DNA of 64,000 nt from Myxococcus qinghaiensis. GTDB lineage: Bacteria; Myxococcota; Myxococcia; Myxococcales; Myxococcaceae. This document shows positions 25,629 through 34,041 of the stretch, piece after piece. Where the stretch lies: NCBI RefSeq assembly GCF_024198215.1, contig NZ_JAKCFA010000008.1, positions 372,001-436,000 of the forward strand, given 5' to 3'. The position numbers were made by a program, and so were the translations under genes. Within the stretch, counting starts at the first letter, position 1; each line of letters starts with the position of its first letter. The notes under the pieces were generated by a model. That model did not search any database and was not told the origin of the DNA. It saw only the letters and a list, made by a program, of their open reading frames with translations.

Positions 25629-26945
25629 ATGACGACTGGTAGCGATTCGACGCCTCAAGACCTTGGAATGAAGCGCGCGGTCTCCCGCTGGGAGCTGGTG
25701 GGCTTCTCCATCAACGACGTCATCGGCAGCGGGGTGTACTTGCTGCCCGCGGCGGCCGCGGCCAACCTCGGCTCCGCGAGCACGGGCGCCGTGGTGCTCG
25801 CGGGACTGGCCGTGCTGCTGCTCGTGCTGTGTTTCGCGGAGGCCGCCAGCTACTTCGACAAGCCCGGCAGCGCGTACCTCTACACGCGCGAGGCCTTCGG
25901 TGAACTGGTCGGCTTCCAGGTGGGTTGGATGACGTGGCTGGCCCGCGTCTCGTCGGTGGCCTCGCTGTCCGTGGGCTTCTCTCGCGCGCTCGGCTACCTG
26001 TGGCCTGGGGCGAACGAAGGCGTGGGCCAGGCCTTGGCCATCGCGCTTCCGTTGCTCGGGCTCACCGCCATCAACGTCTTCGGTGTGAAGGGTGGCGCGC
26101 GCACCGCCGTGTTCCTGGCCATCACCAAGACGGTGCCGCTGCTCATCTTCATCGGCGTGGGCATCTTCTTCGTGTCCACCCCGCTGGCCACCTCGGTGGT
26201 CGCGAAGAATGAAGGCAACCTGGGCGCCGCCGTGTTGCTGCTGCTGTTCGCCTACGCGGGCTTCGAGAACACCGCCGCTCCAGCGGGTGAGTTCAAGAAC
26301 CCGCGCCGGGACGTGCCCTTCGCGCTCATCGTCCAGATTGGCGTCGTCACGCTCATCTACACGGCGGTGCAGTGGGTCGCCCTGGGCACGCTGCCGGGCA
26401 TCGTGGACGCGAAGACGCCGCTCGCGGACGCCGCCGCACGCTTCCTTGGCGGCTGGGGCGGACTGCTGATGACGGTGGGCGGCGTGCTGTCCATCCTCGG
26501 CACCAACAGCAACACGGTGCTCGCGGGGCCGCGCTACCTCTACGCGCTGGCGCAGGACGGCTTCGGCCCGGCGGCGCTCGCCACGCTGCACCCGCGATAC
26601 CGCACGCCGATGGCCGCCATCCTGTTGCAGACCGCCATCGCGCTGCCGCTCGCCTTCTCCGGCTCGTTCGAGGTGCTCGCCACGCTCTCCGTGGTGGCTC
26701 GACTGGCGACGTACTTCGGCACGGCGGTGGCGGTGCCCGTGCTGCGGCGCAAGCTCCAGCAGCCGGCCAATGCGTTCCGCCTCCCCGGGGGACCGGTGAT
26801 TCCCATCGCCGCCGCCTCGCTGTGTGTCGTGTTCGCGCTGAGCGCCGAGCGAAAGAACCTCATCGCCGGGGCCATCGCGCTCGCGGTCGGCTTCGTGCTG
26901 TATCGCTTCCAGCGCAAGCCGGACGGCAAGGCCGCGCTCGAGTAG
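25629..26945 (+). CDS. APC-family amino acid permease
   Basis: This 438-aa protein has about 12 membrane spans and the APC signature: VGFSINDVIGSGVYLLPAA at the first unwound helix, GSAYLYTREAFGELVGFQVGW in helix 3 (shown by the GSAYLYTREAFGE part), and FAYAGFENTAAPAGEFKNPR (the conserved E-x-x-NP loop). It should be a proton-coupled amino acid or amine transporter of the inner membrane. The substrate cannot be told. A strong terminator follows at 26964. The ATG at 25629 lacks a good ribosome site; an internal ATG at 25668 is possible. Confidence 0.9.
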   Translation: MTTGSDSTPQDLGMKRAVSRWELVGFSINDVIGSGVYLLPAAAAANLGSASTGAVVLAGLAVLLLVLCFAEAASYFDKPGSAYLYTREAFGELVGFQVGWMTWLARVSSVASLSVGFSRALGYLWPGANEGVGQALAIALPLLGLTAINVFGVKGGARTAVFLAITKTVPLLIFIGVGIFFVSTPLATSVVAKNEGNLGAAVLLLLFAYAGFENTAAPAGEFKNPRRDVPFALIVQIGVVTLIYTAVQWVALGTLPGIVDAKTPLADAAARFLGGWGGLLMTVGGVLSILGTNSNTVLAGPRYLYALAQDGFGPAALATLHPRYRTPMAAILLQTAIALPLAFSGSFEVLATLSVVARLATYFGTAVAVPVLRRKLQQPANAFRLPGGPVIPIAAASLCVVFALSAERKNLIAGAIALAVGFVLYRFQRKPDGKAALE

Positions 26946-26963
26946 CCCTGGGCATGCCTGGCT

Positions 26964-26993
26964 CCCGGGCCCGTTCGCCGGGGGCCCGGGTTT
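26964..26993 (+). terminator. Rho-independent terminator after the permease gene
   Basis: CCCGGGCCC (26964-26972) pairs perfectly with GGGCCCGGG (26982-26990) around nine bases, then TTTC. It lies 19 bp past the permease stop and separates it from the pseudouridine synthase gene. Confidence 0.75.
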
Positions 26994-27011
26994 CATGCTA
27001 GCGGTGAACAC

Positions 27012-28808
27012 GTGGACGCACGTGTCACCCTCTTCGAGCCCCGGACGAATCCTCCCGAAGAGGGAGGCAGCTTCCCCAGTCCCTTCGACGAGCTGGGACC
27101 TTCGGCGCTGGCTCGACAGGCCGCGGAGGTGCTCCAGGCAGAGCTGCGCTCGGGGCACGTCGCTCCGGACGTCCCCACGTCCCTGCTGGAGAACCCCGAG
27201 GGCGGGAAGATGTTCGGCGTGCTCGTGGTGCGCCTGCCGGAGGGACGCGTCGGATTCCTGCGGGCCTTCTCTGGGATGCTCGCCGGACGCTGGGATGTGG
27301 AGGGCTTCGTTCCACCCCTGTTCGACCGCGAGGCACGCGCGCGGCTGGAGCCCACGGGCGAAGCGACGGTGAAGGGGCTGCTGGCCCGGCATGCGGCACT
27401 GAGCACAGCGCCTGAGCTTCTCGAACTGCGTGCCGCGCATGTGGCGCAAGCGGCTCGACACACAGCGGAGCTCTCCGCGCTGCGCGAGCGGCACGAGGCC
27501 AGGCGCAAGCAACGCCATGCCCGTCGGGTGGAGCTCACGAGAACGGTGTCAGCTCCGGTGCATCAAGGAGTTCCTCCAGACTTCCGCCCCCCGGGTGAGA
27601 GGGAGGTCCTGGCCGAATCGGCGCGGCCTCCCGCACGGCAGGAGATGGCCCCCCCGGCACCGGACGTCAAGGACGAGGCCGAGCAACGCGCCGCACTCCA
27701 TGCCCTCGACCAGGAGAGCCGAGGGGACAAAGCCGAGCGAAGGCGCCTGGAGGCTACCCACGCTGAGGAGCGACAGAGAGTCGAACCGAAGCTCGCTCGA
27801 CTGGAGCGACGCGTGCGTGCCGTGGAGCGCCTGCGTCACATGGTGAGCCGTGCGCTCATGCGGCGCATCCACGACACCTACGCCATCACCAGTGCGCGCG
27901 GTGAGCATCGCCTCCTGCGGACGCTCTACGAGCGTGGCCAGCCGCCCTCCGGCGCCGCTGACTGCGCCGCGCCCAAGTTGCTCGCGTATGCCTATGCCCA
28001 TGGGCTGCGCCCTCTCGTGCTCGCGGAGTTCTGGTGGGGCTCGGCACCTCCGGCGGGAGGACGCATCCCTGGCGCGTTCTACGCCGCGTGTCGCGACAAG
28101 TGCGGGCCACTGCTCCCCTTCATGTTGGAGGGACTCCAGGTCGCGCCTCCTCGAACTTTCTCACCGCCACCCTCGGCTCCTGGCGCGCTGACGGTGCTGT
28201 TCGAGGACCCGTGGCTCGTCGTCATCGACAAGCCTCAAGGGCTGCTCTCCGTGCCGGGGCGCGAAGAGTCGCTCACGGACTCCGTGCTCACGCGCCTGAA
28301 GGCCCGTCATCCCCAGGCCACAGGCCCGCTCCTGGTACACAGACTGGACCTGGACACGTCGGGACTGCTCGTCGCGGCGCTCGACTCGCGCACGCATGCG
28401 GCGCTGCAGAGTCAGTTCGTGCACCGTGAAGTGAGGAAGCGTTACGTGGCGTGGGTGGACGGACCCGTGCGGGAGGACCAGGGCCGCATCGACTTCCCGA
28501 TGCGCGTCGACCTGAATGACAGGCCTCGACAGATTCACGACCCGGTCCACGGCAAGCATGCGGTGACAGAGTGGCGCGTCCTCGCACGGCATGAAGGAAG
28601 AACCCGCGTGGCCTTCTTCCCGCTCACGGGAAGGACGCATCAACTCCGGGTCCATGCCTCTCATCCGCTCGGGCTCGGAGCGCCCATCGTCGGAGACAGA
28701 CTCTACGGTCGCGACGGCGAACGACTCATGCTCCACGCGGAGTCGCTCACCTTCCGGCATCCAGCAACAGGAGCGAGCATCACCTTCGACTGCCCCGCCC
28801 CTTTCTGA
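27012..28808 (+). CDS. RluA-family pseudouridine synthase with long N-terminal extension
   Basis: This 598-aa protein has its catalytic domain in the last 220 residues: VVIDKPQGLLSVPG, HRLDLDTSGLLV with catalytic Asp446, and LTGRTHQLRVHASHPLG. It isomerises uridine to pseudouridine in rRNA or tRNA. The first 370 residues are an extension with a Lys/Arg/Glu-rich coiled coil (about 130-270) flanked by small globular parts. A similar extended RluA form occurs in gamma-proteobacteria such as Vibrio. It starts at GTG 27012 with codons typical of the genome. The extension may select the RNA target; this is inference. Confidence 0.85.
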   Translation: MDARVTLFEPRTNPPEEGGSFPSPFDELGPSALARQAAEVLQAELRSGHVAPDVPTSLLENPEGGKMFGVLVVRLPEGRVGFLRAFSGMLAGRWDVEGFVPPLFDREARARLEPTGEATVKGLLARHAALSTAPELLELRAAHVAQAARHTAELSALRERHEARRKQRHARRVELTRTVSAPVHQGVPPDFRPPGEREVLAESARPPARQEMAPPAPDVKDEAEQRAALHALDQESRGDKAERRRLEATHAEERQRVEPKLARLERRVRAVERLRHMVSRALMRRIHDTYAITSARGEHRLLRTLYERGQPPSGAADCAAPKLLAYAYAHGLRPLVLAEFWWGSAPPAGGRIPGAFYAACRDKCGPLLPFMLEGLQVAPPRTFSPPPSAPGALTVLFEDPWLVVIDKPQGLLSVPGREESLTDSVLTRLKARHPQATGPLLVHRLDLDTSGLLVAALDSRTHAALQSQFVHREVRKRYVAWVDGPVREDQGRIDFPMRVDLNDRPRQIHDPVHGKHAVTEWRVLARHEGRTRVAFFPLTGRTHQLRVHASHPLGLGAPIVGDRLYGRDGERLMLHAESLTFRHPATGASITFDCPAPF

Positions 28809-28930
28809 ATCATGGTTCGCGCCTCTCGAAACGACTCAGGCGACGCATCCGAGCGCCGACCCGCGAAGGAATGGACTGGCGTTGCGAGCCGACAGCGACT
28901 GAATGGTGGAGAGGCAGAGAGCGGGTACGC

Positions 28931-29578
28931 TCATCCCGGGGTGCGCTTCGGCTGTCGCGTCCGTTTCCTCGCAGTGGCGGTGGCCTGCTTGGAAGCAGGT
29001 GGAGGCTTGGACCGCTTACGGGGGACAGGAGGCGCGGCTGGGGAGAATCCCGCCTCCGACAACGCACGGAGGGCGTCCTCGAGCGCCAGCCCTGCTGCTT
29101 CTTTCAGGGCGTCTTCAGGAAATGCTGACTCGAATGGCACCAGTACGACCTCGTGTGCACCCGAGGCTGTATGCACCGGCTGGCCCACGACCCGGAGCGC
29201 GCGCTCCAGTTCCAGTCGAGGCTTCCCGGTGGCCTGCACCGGGCCCCGGCGGGCGACCTGTGCGAGGAGTCGCTTCGCCTCGGGGGACACCGTGGGCCAG
29301 AGTGAATCCTCCCGCTGTGCCCGAATCAGGGCGGGCCACAACCGGCGGTGGACGAGGGTGCGCTTCCCTTCGATGAGTTTGCAGAGCAGGAGCTCCGGAT
29401 CCTCGACGAGGCTCTCCAGCGCGAAGTAGATGTCCTTGCCAGCCGGGTGTCCCCACCAGCTTCCCTTGATGGGCGCGCCGGCAATCAGCGTGGCCAACTC
29501 GGACTCAGTGAGCAGGCCTCGCTCCCGGACCAGCTCGTGGAGAGAAGCTCTCTCTGGAGGCTTGAATGCCTTTGGCAT
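28931..29578 (-). CDS. Hypothetical protein, possibly AlkZ-related winged-helix type
   Basis: This 215-aa protein has segments LHELVRERGLLTESELATLI and GSWWGHPAGKDIYFALESL, then KLIEGKRTLVHRRLWPALI. This reminds me of short 'AlkZ-related' winged-helix proteins, though without the full glycosylase region; I hold that loosely. The last 30 residues are very basic (RKRSKPPPASKQATATARKR and onward), suggesting nucleic-acid contact. The ATG at 29578 (MPKAFKPP) is preferred over an upstream in-frame start because it begins the conserved part. Neighbours do not clarify its role. Confidence 0.55.
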   Translation of the reverse strand: MPKAFKPPERASLHELVRERGLLTESELATLIAGAPIKGSWWGHPAGKDIYFALESLVEDPELLLCKLIEGKRTLVHRRLWPALIRAQREDSLWPTVSPEAKRLLAQVARRGPVQATGKPRLELERALRVVGQPVHTASGAHEVVLVPFESAFPEDALKEAAGLALEDALRALSEAGFSPAAPPVPRKRSKPPPASKQATATARKRTRQPKRTPG

Positions 29579-29689
29579 GGCCACATGCTGGCAGAACACC
29601 CTCTGTACGGGAAAGAGCTCCCGCCGAGCGTCCCGTCCATGTCGACGAGCGCCACGAGGAGGCCCTTCACGAGCCTCCTCGTCACACGC

Positions 29690-30622
29690 TCAGCTCTCGG
29701 CGGTCGGAGCCGTTTCCTCGGTGGACACCAACTGCGGTGGCGCCTCGGGAAGCGGCTCGACAGTCCCCGCCGGGCCACCCATGGACGCGGGCTTCACGCC
29801 CAGCTCCCGCGTCAGCTTCGGATTCACACCCGTCTCCGCCAACAACCGCTCGAGCTGAACCCGCGCCCGCCGATTGTCCCGGTGCACCCGCCGCGCGAGG
29901 ATCAACTCGTTCTTCAACGAGTGCTCCCAGCCCGTCAGCTCCGTCACCGTCACCTGATACCCGAACGACTCCAGCGTCAGCGCGCGGATGACGTTCGTCA
30001 GGTGCGAGCCGAACTCGCGCCGGTGCCACGCATGCGCGTACAACAGGCCCATGCTCCCGTGCGCCGCCTGCCGGTGCTCCTTCAACTGCGCGGCCACCTC
30101 CGCCTGACAGCACGGCACCACCGCGACGTGGTCCGCGCCATGCCGGACCGCCGCGATGAGCGCGTCGTCCGTGGCCGTGTCACACGCATGCAGCGCCATC
30201 AGCAGATGGATGCGCTCCGGATACGCCGCCTGGTCGATGTGCGCCGTCTGGAACTGCATCCGCGAGAACCCCAACCGCTCGGCACGCCCCTTCGCGCGCT
30301 CCGTCAGCTCCGGACGCCCTTCCACCGACAGCAGCGTGCCCGCCGCCGCGTCCTTCAGGAACAGCTCGTAGAGCACGAACCCCAGGTACGCGTTGCCACT
30401 GCCCGCATCCACGAACACGGAGGACTCGGGGTGGCGCGCCTTCACGTCCTCCACGGCCGGACGCAACAGCCCCATCAGATGGTTGACCTGCTTGAGCTTG
30501 CGCAGCGCATCCGCGTTGAGATGCCCCTCGCGCGTGAGCAGGTGCAGCTCGCGCAAGAGTGACTGCGACTGGTCCGGCAGCAGCTCCCGCCGGACCTGGG
30601 AAGCCTTGACGTTGCGCCTCAG
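29690..30622 (-). CDS. SAM-dependent methyltransferase (Methyltransf_32-like)
   Basis: This protein of about 310 aa has motif I VFVDAGSGNAYLGFVLYEL, VEGRPELTERAKGRAERLG (motif II), HLLMALHACDTATDDALI and AVVPCCQAEV. The ALHACDTATD and VPCCQ patterns match the Methyltransf_32 group (related to GSTCD and tRNA methyltransferase Trm13-like folds). The start is uncertain: the frame is open upstream into the Nfu gene, and the point where it leaves that gene is CTG 30622, overlapping the Nfu stop. A downstream TTG is also possible. It is the second gene of an operon with Nfu. Substrate unknown. Confidence 0.75.
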   Translation of the reverse strand: MRRNVKASQVRRELLPDQSQSLLRELHLLTREGHLNADALRKLKQVNHLMGLLRPAVEDVKARHPESSVFVDAGSGNAYLGFVLYELFLKDAAAGTLLSVEGRPELTERAKGRAERLGFSRMQFQTAHIDQAAYPERIHLLMALHACDTATDDALIAAVRHGADHVAVVPCCQAEVAAQLKEHRQAAHGSMGLLYAHAWHRREFGSHLTNVIRALTLESFGYQVTVTELTGWEHSLKNELILARRVHRDNRRARVQLERLLAETGVNPKLTRELGVKPASMGGPAGTVEPLPEAPPQLVSTEETAPTAES

Positions 30623-31185
30623 ATGGACACCACCTCGAGGACCTCGGGAATCATCTCCCGCAAGCGCCCCTCGATGCCCATCTTCAGCGTCGCCGTCGAC
30701 GACGGACAGCCCGCGCACGAACCCTTCATGTGCAGGTAGACGATGCCGTCCTCGAAGCGGTCCAGCGTGATATCGCCGCCGTCCATCGCGACCGCCGGAC
30801 GAATCTCCGCGTCCAGGATGTCTCGGATGCGAGCCTCCACCGAGCCGCCACCGTCGCTCGCCGTCGCCTGACGCGCCGCCGCAATCGCCTCTTCGTCCAC
30901 CACCGGCTCGTTCGCCGTCAGGTGCGTGTCCAGGGTCTCCATCACCTGGTCATTCAGCTCGTCCCACTCACCTTCGTCACCCTTCGTCACCGTCACGAAG
31001 TTGGTGCCAATCATCACCGCCGTCACACCGCGCACGTCCATGAGCTTGCGCGCCAGGGGCGACTTCGCCAGGGCATCCTGGGGATTCGTGATACTCACCG
31101 CGCCGCCCGCCAACAGTCGCCGATCCACCACGTACTTCAGCGTGCTCGGGTTGGGGGTCCATTCCAGCTGGATGTTCACCGACAT
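30619..31185 (-). CDS. NifU-like iron-sulfur cluster carrier (Nfu type)
   Basis: This 188-aa protein has an N-terminal Nfu_N domain (QLEWTPNPSTLKYVVDRRLL, residues 6-25) and a C-terminal NifU domain with VAMDGGDITLDRF and the cluster-binding CxxC in GSCAGCPSSTATL (Cys157, Cys160). It should form a dimer holding a [4Fe-4S] cluster for delivery to apo-proteins in the cytoplasm. The ATG at 31185 follows GAGGAG. It is the first gene of an operon with the methyltransferase, and is divergent from the DUF2378 gene. Confidence 0.93.
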   Translation of the reverse strand: MSVNIQLEWTPNPSTLKYVVDRRLLAGGAVSITNPQDALAKSPLARKLMDVRGVTAVMIGTNFVTVTKGDEGEWDELNDQVMETLDTHLTANEPVVDEEAIAAARQATASDGGGSVEARIRDILDAEIRPAVAMDGGDITLDRFEDGIVYLHMKGSCAGCPSSTATLKMGIEGRLREMIPEVLEVVSI

Positions 31186-31383
31186 GCAGTTCTCCTCGGT
31201 CCTCTCCTCTAAGGCGCTCGCGGCCCCATAGCAACCCGACCCTCGGGGAATCAAACCTTCGCTCCCCTCCCCGCCACGTCCGCTCCCCCTGGCTCATCGG
31301 GGAATAAAAGAACAGCCCGAATTCGCGGCAGAATCGGAACTCCACTATGGTGGACGGACCTCCGCGCCCCCTGTGAGCTTCAC

Positions 31384-31956
31384 ATGGCCATCAGTCCCCT
31401 GCGCCGTCCCGTCGAGCAGACCCAGCCACCGCCGCCCCGCATTCCCGGAAGCGTGCTGGAGGGACTGTTCGTGCGGGGCCTGAAGGTCTCGGGGCGGCTC
31501 GTGGAGGAGCTGGCCCTGCTGGGCTACGACATCAAGAAGCCGGAGACGGACTACCCCGTCCAGGTCTGGCAGCGCGCCGTGGCCCTTGCGCGGCAGGAGG
31601 CCTTCGGCGAGCTGAGTGACGAGGAGGGCTACCGGCAGGTCGGCCGCACGCTCGTCAACGGCTTCGCGGAGACGCTGGTGGGACGCGTGGCGGCGGTGGC
31701 CCTGCCCATGATTGGACCCGCGCGCGCCGCGGAGCGCATCCCCCGCTACCTGTCGATGATGGGCCGCGCCGATATCGAAGTCACCATGTCCCAGGTGGGC
31801 GAGCGGGGCCGGCGGCTGCACATCACCGACCGCTACAACCGACCGGATTTGATGGCCGGCGGTCTGGAGCGGATGTTGGAACTGGCCAACGCCCAGCCCC
31901 GAATCACGGTAGAGGAGCGCAGCGCGGACGGTTACCGTCTGTTGGTCCGCTGGTAA
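31384..31956 (+). CDS. DUF2378 (Myxococcus paralogous TIGR02265) family protein
   Basis: This 190-aa protein has the pattern of the myxobacterial DUF2378 family: GSVLEGLFVRGLKVSGRLVE at the start, the central YPVQVWQRAVALARQEAFG, GYRQVGRTLVNGFAETLVGR, and the C-terminal RPDLMAGGLERMLELANAQ. The family is largely restricted to myxobacteria and has no known function; its fold may resemble heme-NO-binding domains, which I state only as recollection. It starts at ATG 31384 and is followed by another small gene 39 bp downstream. Confidence 0.86.
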   Translation: MAISPLRRPVEQTQPPPPRIPGSVLEGLFVRGLKVSGRLVEELALLGYDIKKPETDYPVQVWQRAVALARQEAFGELSDEEGYRQVGRTLVNGFAETLVGRVAAVALPMIGPARAAERIPRYLSMMGRADIEVTMSQVGERGRRLHITDRYNRPDLMAGGLERMLELANAQPRITVEERSADGYRLLVRW

Positions 31957-31995
31957 CTCGCGCCCGGGTCGTCGACGGCGCCCACTGGAGCGCCC

Positions 31996-32436
31996 ATGTC
32001 CTACCCTCCCCGACTCGCCCATCTCGCCACCCGCGCCGTGGTCATCGCCAAGCTGGCCCCCACCTACGCCCAGGCGCACCAAATCGACGAGGAGGAGGCC
32101 GGGCAGCGGCTCTCCGCCGCCCTCGCCGGGAGGATGCTGCCCGCGCTGCTGGAGTCCGCGTGGGCCTCCATGAAGGGCTCCACCAAGCGACTCAACGACG
32201 ACGGGCTGCTGGAGAAGGTCGCCACCACCCTGTCGGACCGCCCCACCCGCCCGGGCCGCGTGGCGCCCGCGTCACCCGCATGGAGCGCGTTCCTCGTCCT
32301 GGCGGACCTGGAGGCCGGCACCGCCAGCGACGCGGCCCGCCGGGTGATGGAGACCGAGGAGGGACGTCGTCGGGGTGACGCTGGCCTGGCCGAAGCGGGC
32401 CGCTTCCTTGCCGCCGAATTGACACGCGGGAAGTAG
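31996..32436 (+). CDS. Hypothetical protein, 146 aa
   Basis: This soluble helical protein begins MSYPPRLAHLATRAVVIAKL and has LLESAWASMKGSTKRLND near the middle and GDAGLAEAGRFLAAELTRGK at the end. A low-complexity Pro/Arg/Ala part (DRPTRPGRVAPASPAW) splits two helical regions. No signal peptide or known motif is visible. The ATG at 31996 follows CTGGAG. It lies between the DUF2378 gene and the FemAB-like gene in the same direction and may be co-transcribed. Family not recognised. Confidence 0.65.
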   Translation: MSYPPRLAHLATRAVVIAKLAPTYAQAHQIDEEEAGQRLSAALAGRMLPALLESAWASMKGSTKRLNDDGLLEKVATTLSDRPTRPGRVAPASPAWSAFLVLADLEAGTASDAARRVMETEEGRRRGDAGLAEAGRFLAAELTRGK

Positions 32437-32510
32437 GGGCCGGCCGGCCGTGGCAAGGGGGGCCCGCCGTCGTTATAGGCTGGCCCCACGACCTGCCCGC
32501 GCCGACGCCG

Positions 32511-33671
32511 ATGTCCACCTCGCTGCCCACGACCCTGCGCATCCTGACCTCCATCCACGAGGTGCCCTCCTCCCTCTGGGACGGGCTCGTGGACGAGGCG
32601 GCCATGCCCTTCCTGGAGTGGGCCTTCCTGGCCGCGCTCGAGGACAGCGGCAGCGCGGTACCGGAGCGCGGCTGGCACCCCCGGCACCTGACGCTGTGGC
32701 GCGGCTCGCGCCTCGTCGCCGCCGCGCCCGCGTACCTCAAGGACGACAGCCAGGGGGAGTTCGTCTTCGACGCGCCCTGGGCCACCGCCGCCGAGCGCGC
32801 GGGCCTGCGCTACTACCCCAAGCTCGTCTTCACCGTCCCCTTCACCCCCGCCACCGGTCGGCGCGTGCTGGTGGCCCCCGGCGAGGACCGCGCCGCCCGT
32901 GAGGCGGAGCTGTACGCCGGCGCGCTGGAGTTCGCCCGCGCCGAGCGGCTCTCCGGCATCCATGTCCTCTTCCCCACCGAGGACGAGCTGCCCACGCTGG
33001 AGTCCCAGGGCTTCGCGCTGCGTTTGGGGGTCCAGTACCAGTGGCGCAACGCCGGCTACCGGACGATGGAGGACTTCCTCGCCCGCTTCCACTCCAAGCG
33101 GCGCAACCAGCTGCGACGCGAGCTGCGCGCCCCGGCCGAGCAGGGCCTGAAGCTGACCACCCTGCGGGGCGATGCCCTGGAGTCGGTGGACGTGGACACG
33201 CTGTACCGCCTCTATGTCTCCACGGTGGACAAGTACCCGTGGGGGGCGCGCTTCCTCACCCGCGACTTCTTCGCGCGGATGCGCTCCGACTTCCGGCACC
33301 GCTGCGAGCTGGTGGAGGTGCGGAGGGAAGGGGCGCTGGTGGCCGGCGCGTTCAACTTCAGGGCGCCAAAGGTCCTCTACGGCCGTTATTGGGGATGTTT
33401 CGAGGAGCATCCGTTCCTGCACTTCAACGTCTGCCTCTACCACCCGGTGGCGGAGGCCATTGAACAGGGGCTGACGCGTTTCGAGCCCGGGGCGGGCGGG
33501 GAGCACAAGCTCACCCGGGGATTCGAGCCGCGCCTCACGTACAGTGCCCACCTGCTCCTCCACCCGGGGTTGGAGCGGGCGGTGCGTGGCTTCCTGGAGC
33601 ACGAGCGGGCGGCCGTCCGGGGAGGACTGCCCCAGTGGCGGGCGGAGACAGGTTTCAAGGGAGAGGCCTGA
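32511..33671 (+). CDS. FemAB-like/GNAT acyltransferase (DUF482-like)
   Basis: This 386-aa protein fits the PF04339 'FemAB-like' family: FLEWAFLAALEDSGSAVPERG, GWHPRHLTLWRGSRLVAAAP and YLKDDSQGEFVFD at the start, PKLVFTVPFTPATGRRVLV, then LARFHSKRRNQLRRELR and the C-terminal GRYWGCFEEHPFLHFNVCLY with GAGGEHKLTRGFEP. Its double-GNAT fold suggests acyl or aminoacyl transfer, but the acceptor is unknown. It starts at ATG 32511. It is just upstream of clpS-clpA in the same direction, 43 bp away, and may share their transcript. Confidence 0.85.
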   Translation: MSTSLPTTLRILTSIHEVPSSLWDGLVDEAAMPFLEWAFLAALEDSGSAVPERGWHPRHLTLWRGSRLVAAAPAYLKDDSQGEFVFDAPWATAAERAGLRYYPKLVFTVPFTPATGRRVLVAPGEDRAAREAELYAGALEFARAERLSGIHVLFPTEDELPTLESQGFALRLGVQYQWRNAGYRTMEDFLARFHSKRRNQLRRELRAPAEQGLKLTTLRGDALESVDVDTLYRLYVSTVDKYPWGARFLTRDFFARMRSDFRHRCELVEVRREGALVAGAFNFRAPKVLYGRYWGCFEEHPFLHFNVCLYHPVAEAIEQGLTRFEPGAGGEHKLTRGFEPRLTYSAHLLLHPGLERAVRGFLEHERAAVRGGLPQWRAETGFKGEA

Positions 33672-33714
33672 AACGGCCCGCTTCCGAGGTCATCAAAGGG
33701 AGTCCGAAGAACCT

Positions 33715-34038
33715 ATGGCGCAGAAGGACGAGCACGACAGCTCCGTCGTCACGGAGACCGTACCCAAGCAGAAGCTCAAGAAACCGACGCTCTACAAGGT
33801 GCTTCTGCACAACGACAATTACACGACGCGTGAGTTCGTGGTGGCCGTCCTGAAGGAGGTCTTCCACAAGTCGGAGTCGGATGCCGTGCAGATCATGCTG
33901 CACGTTCATTACAACGGAGTCGGAGTGGCCGGCGTCTATACGTTCGAGGTCGCCGAGACGAAGCTCAAGACGGTGGAGGCCGCGGCTCGGGACAATGGGT
34001 TCCCGCTGCGGCTCTCCATGGAACCCGAGGAAGGTTGA
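33715..34038 (+). CDS. clpS: ATP-dependent Clp protease adaptor ClpS
   Basis: This 107-aa adaptor delivers N-end-rule substrates to ClpAP. The core has YKVLLHNDNYTTREFVVAVL (the LHNDDxT pocket motif, here LHNDNYT), VFHKSESDAVQIMLHVHYNG, and EVAETKLKTVEAAARDNGFP. Substrate-pocket residues of the Asn-Asp and His-Val-His region are present. The disordered N-terminal tail (about 25 residues, MAQKDEHDSS...) is the part that engages ClpA. The start at ATG 33715 matches the family. clpA begins three bases after its stop. Confidence 0.95.
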   Translation: MAQKDEHDSSVVTETVPKQKLKKPTLYKVLLHNDNYTTREFVVAVLKEVFHKSESDAVQIMLHVHYNGVGVAGVYTFEVAETKLKTVEAAARDNGFPLRLSMEPEEG

Positions 34039-34041
34039 ACC

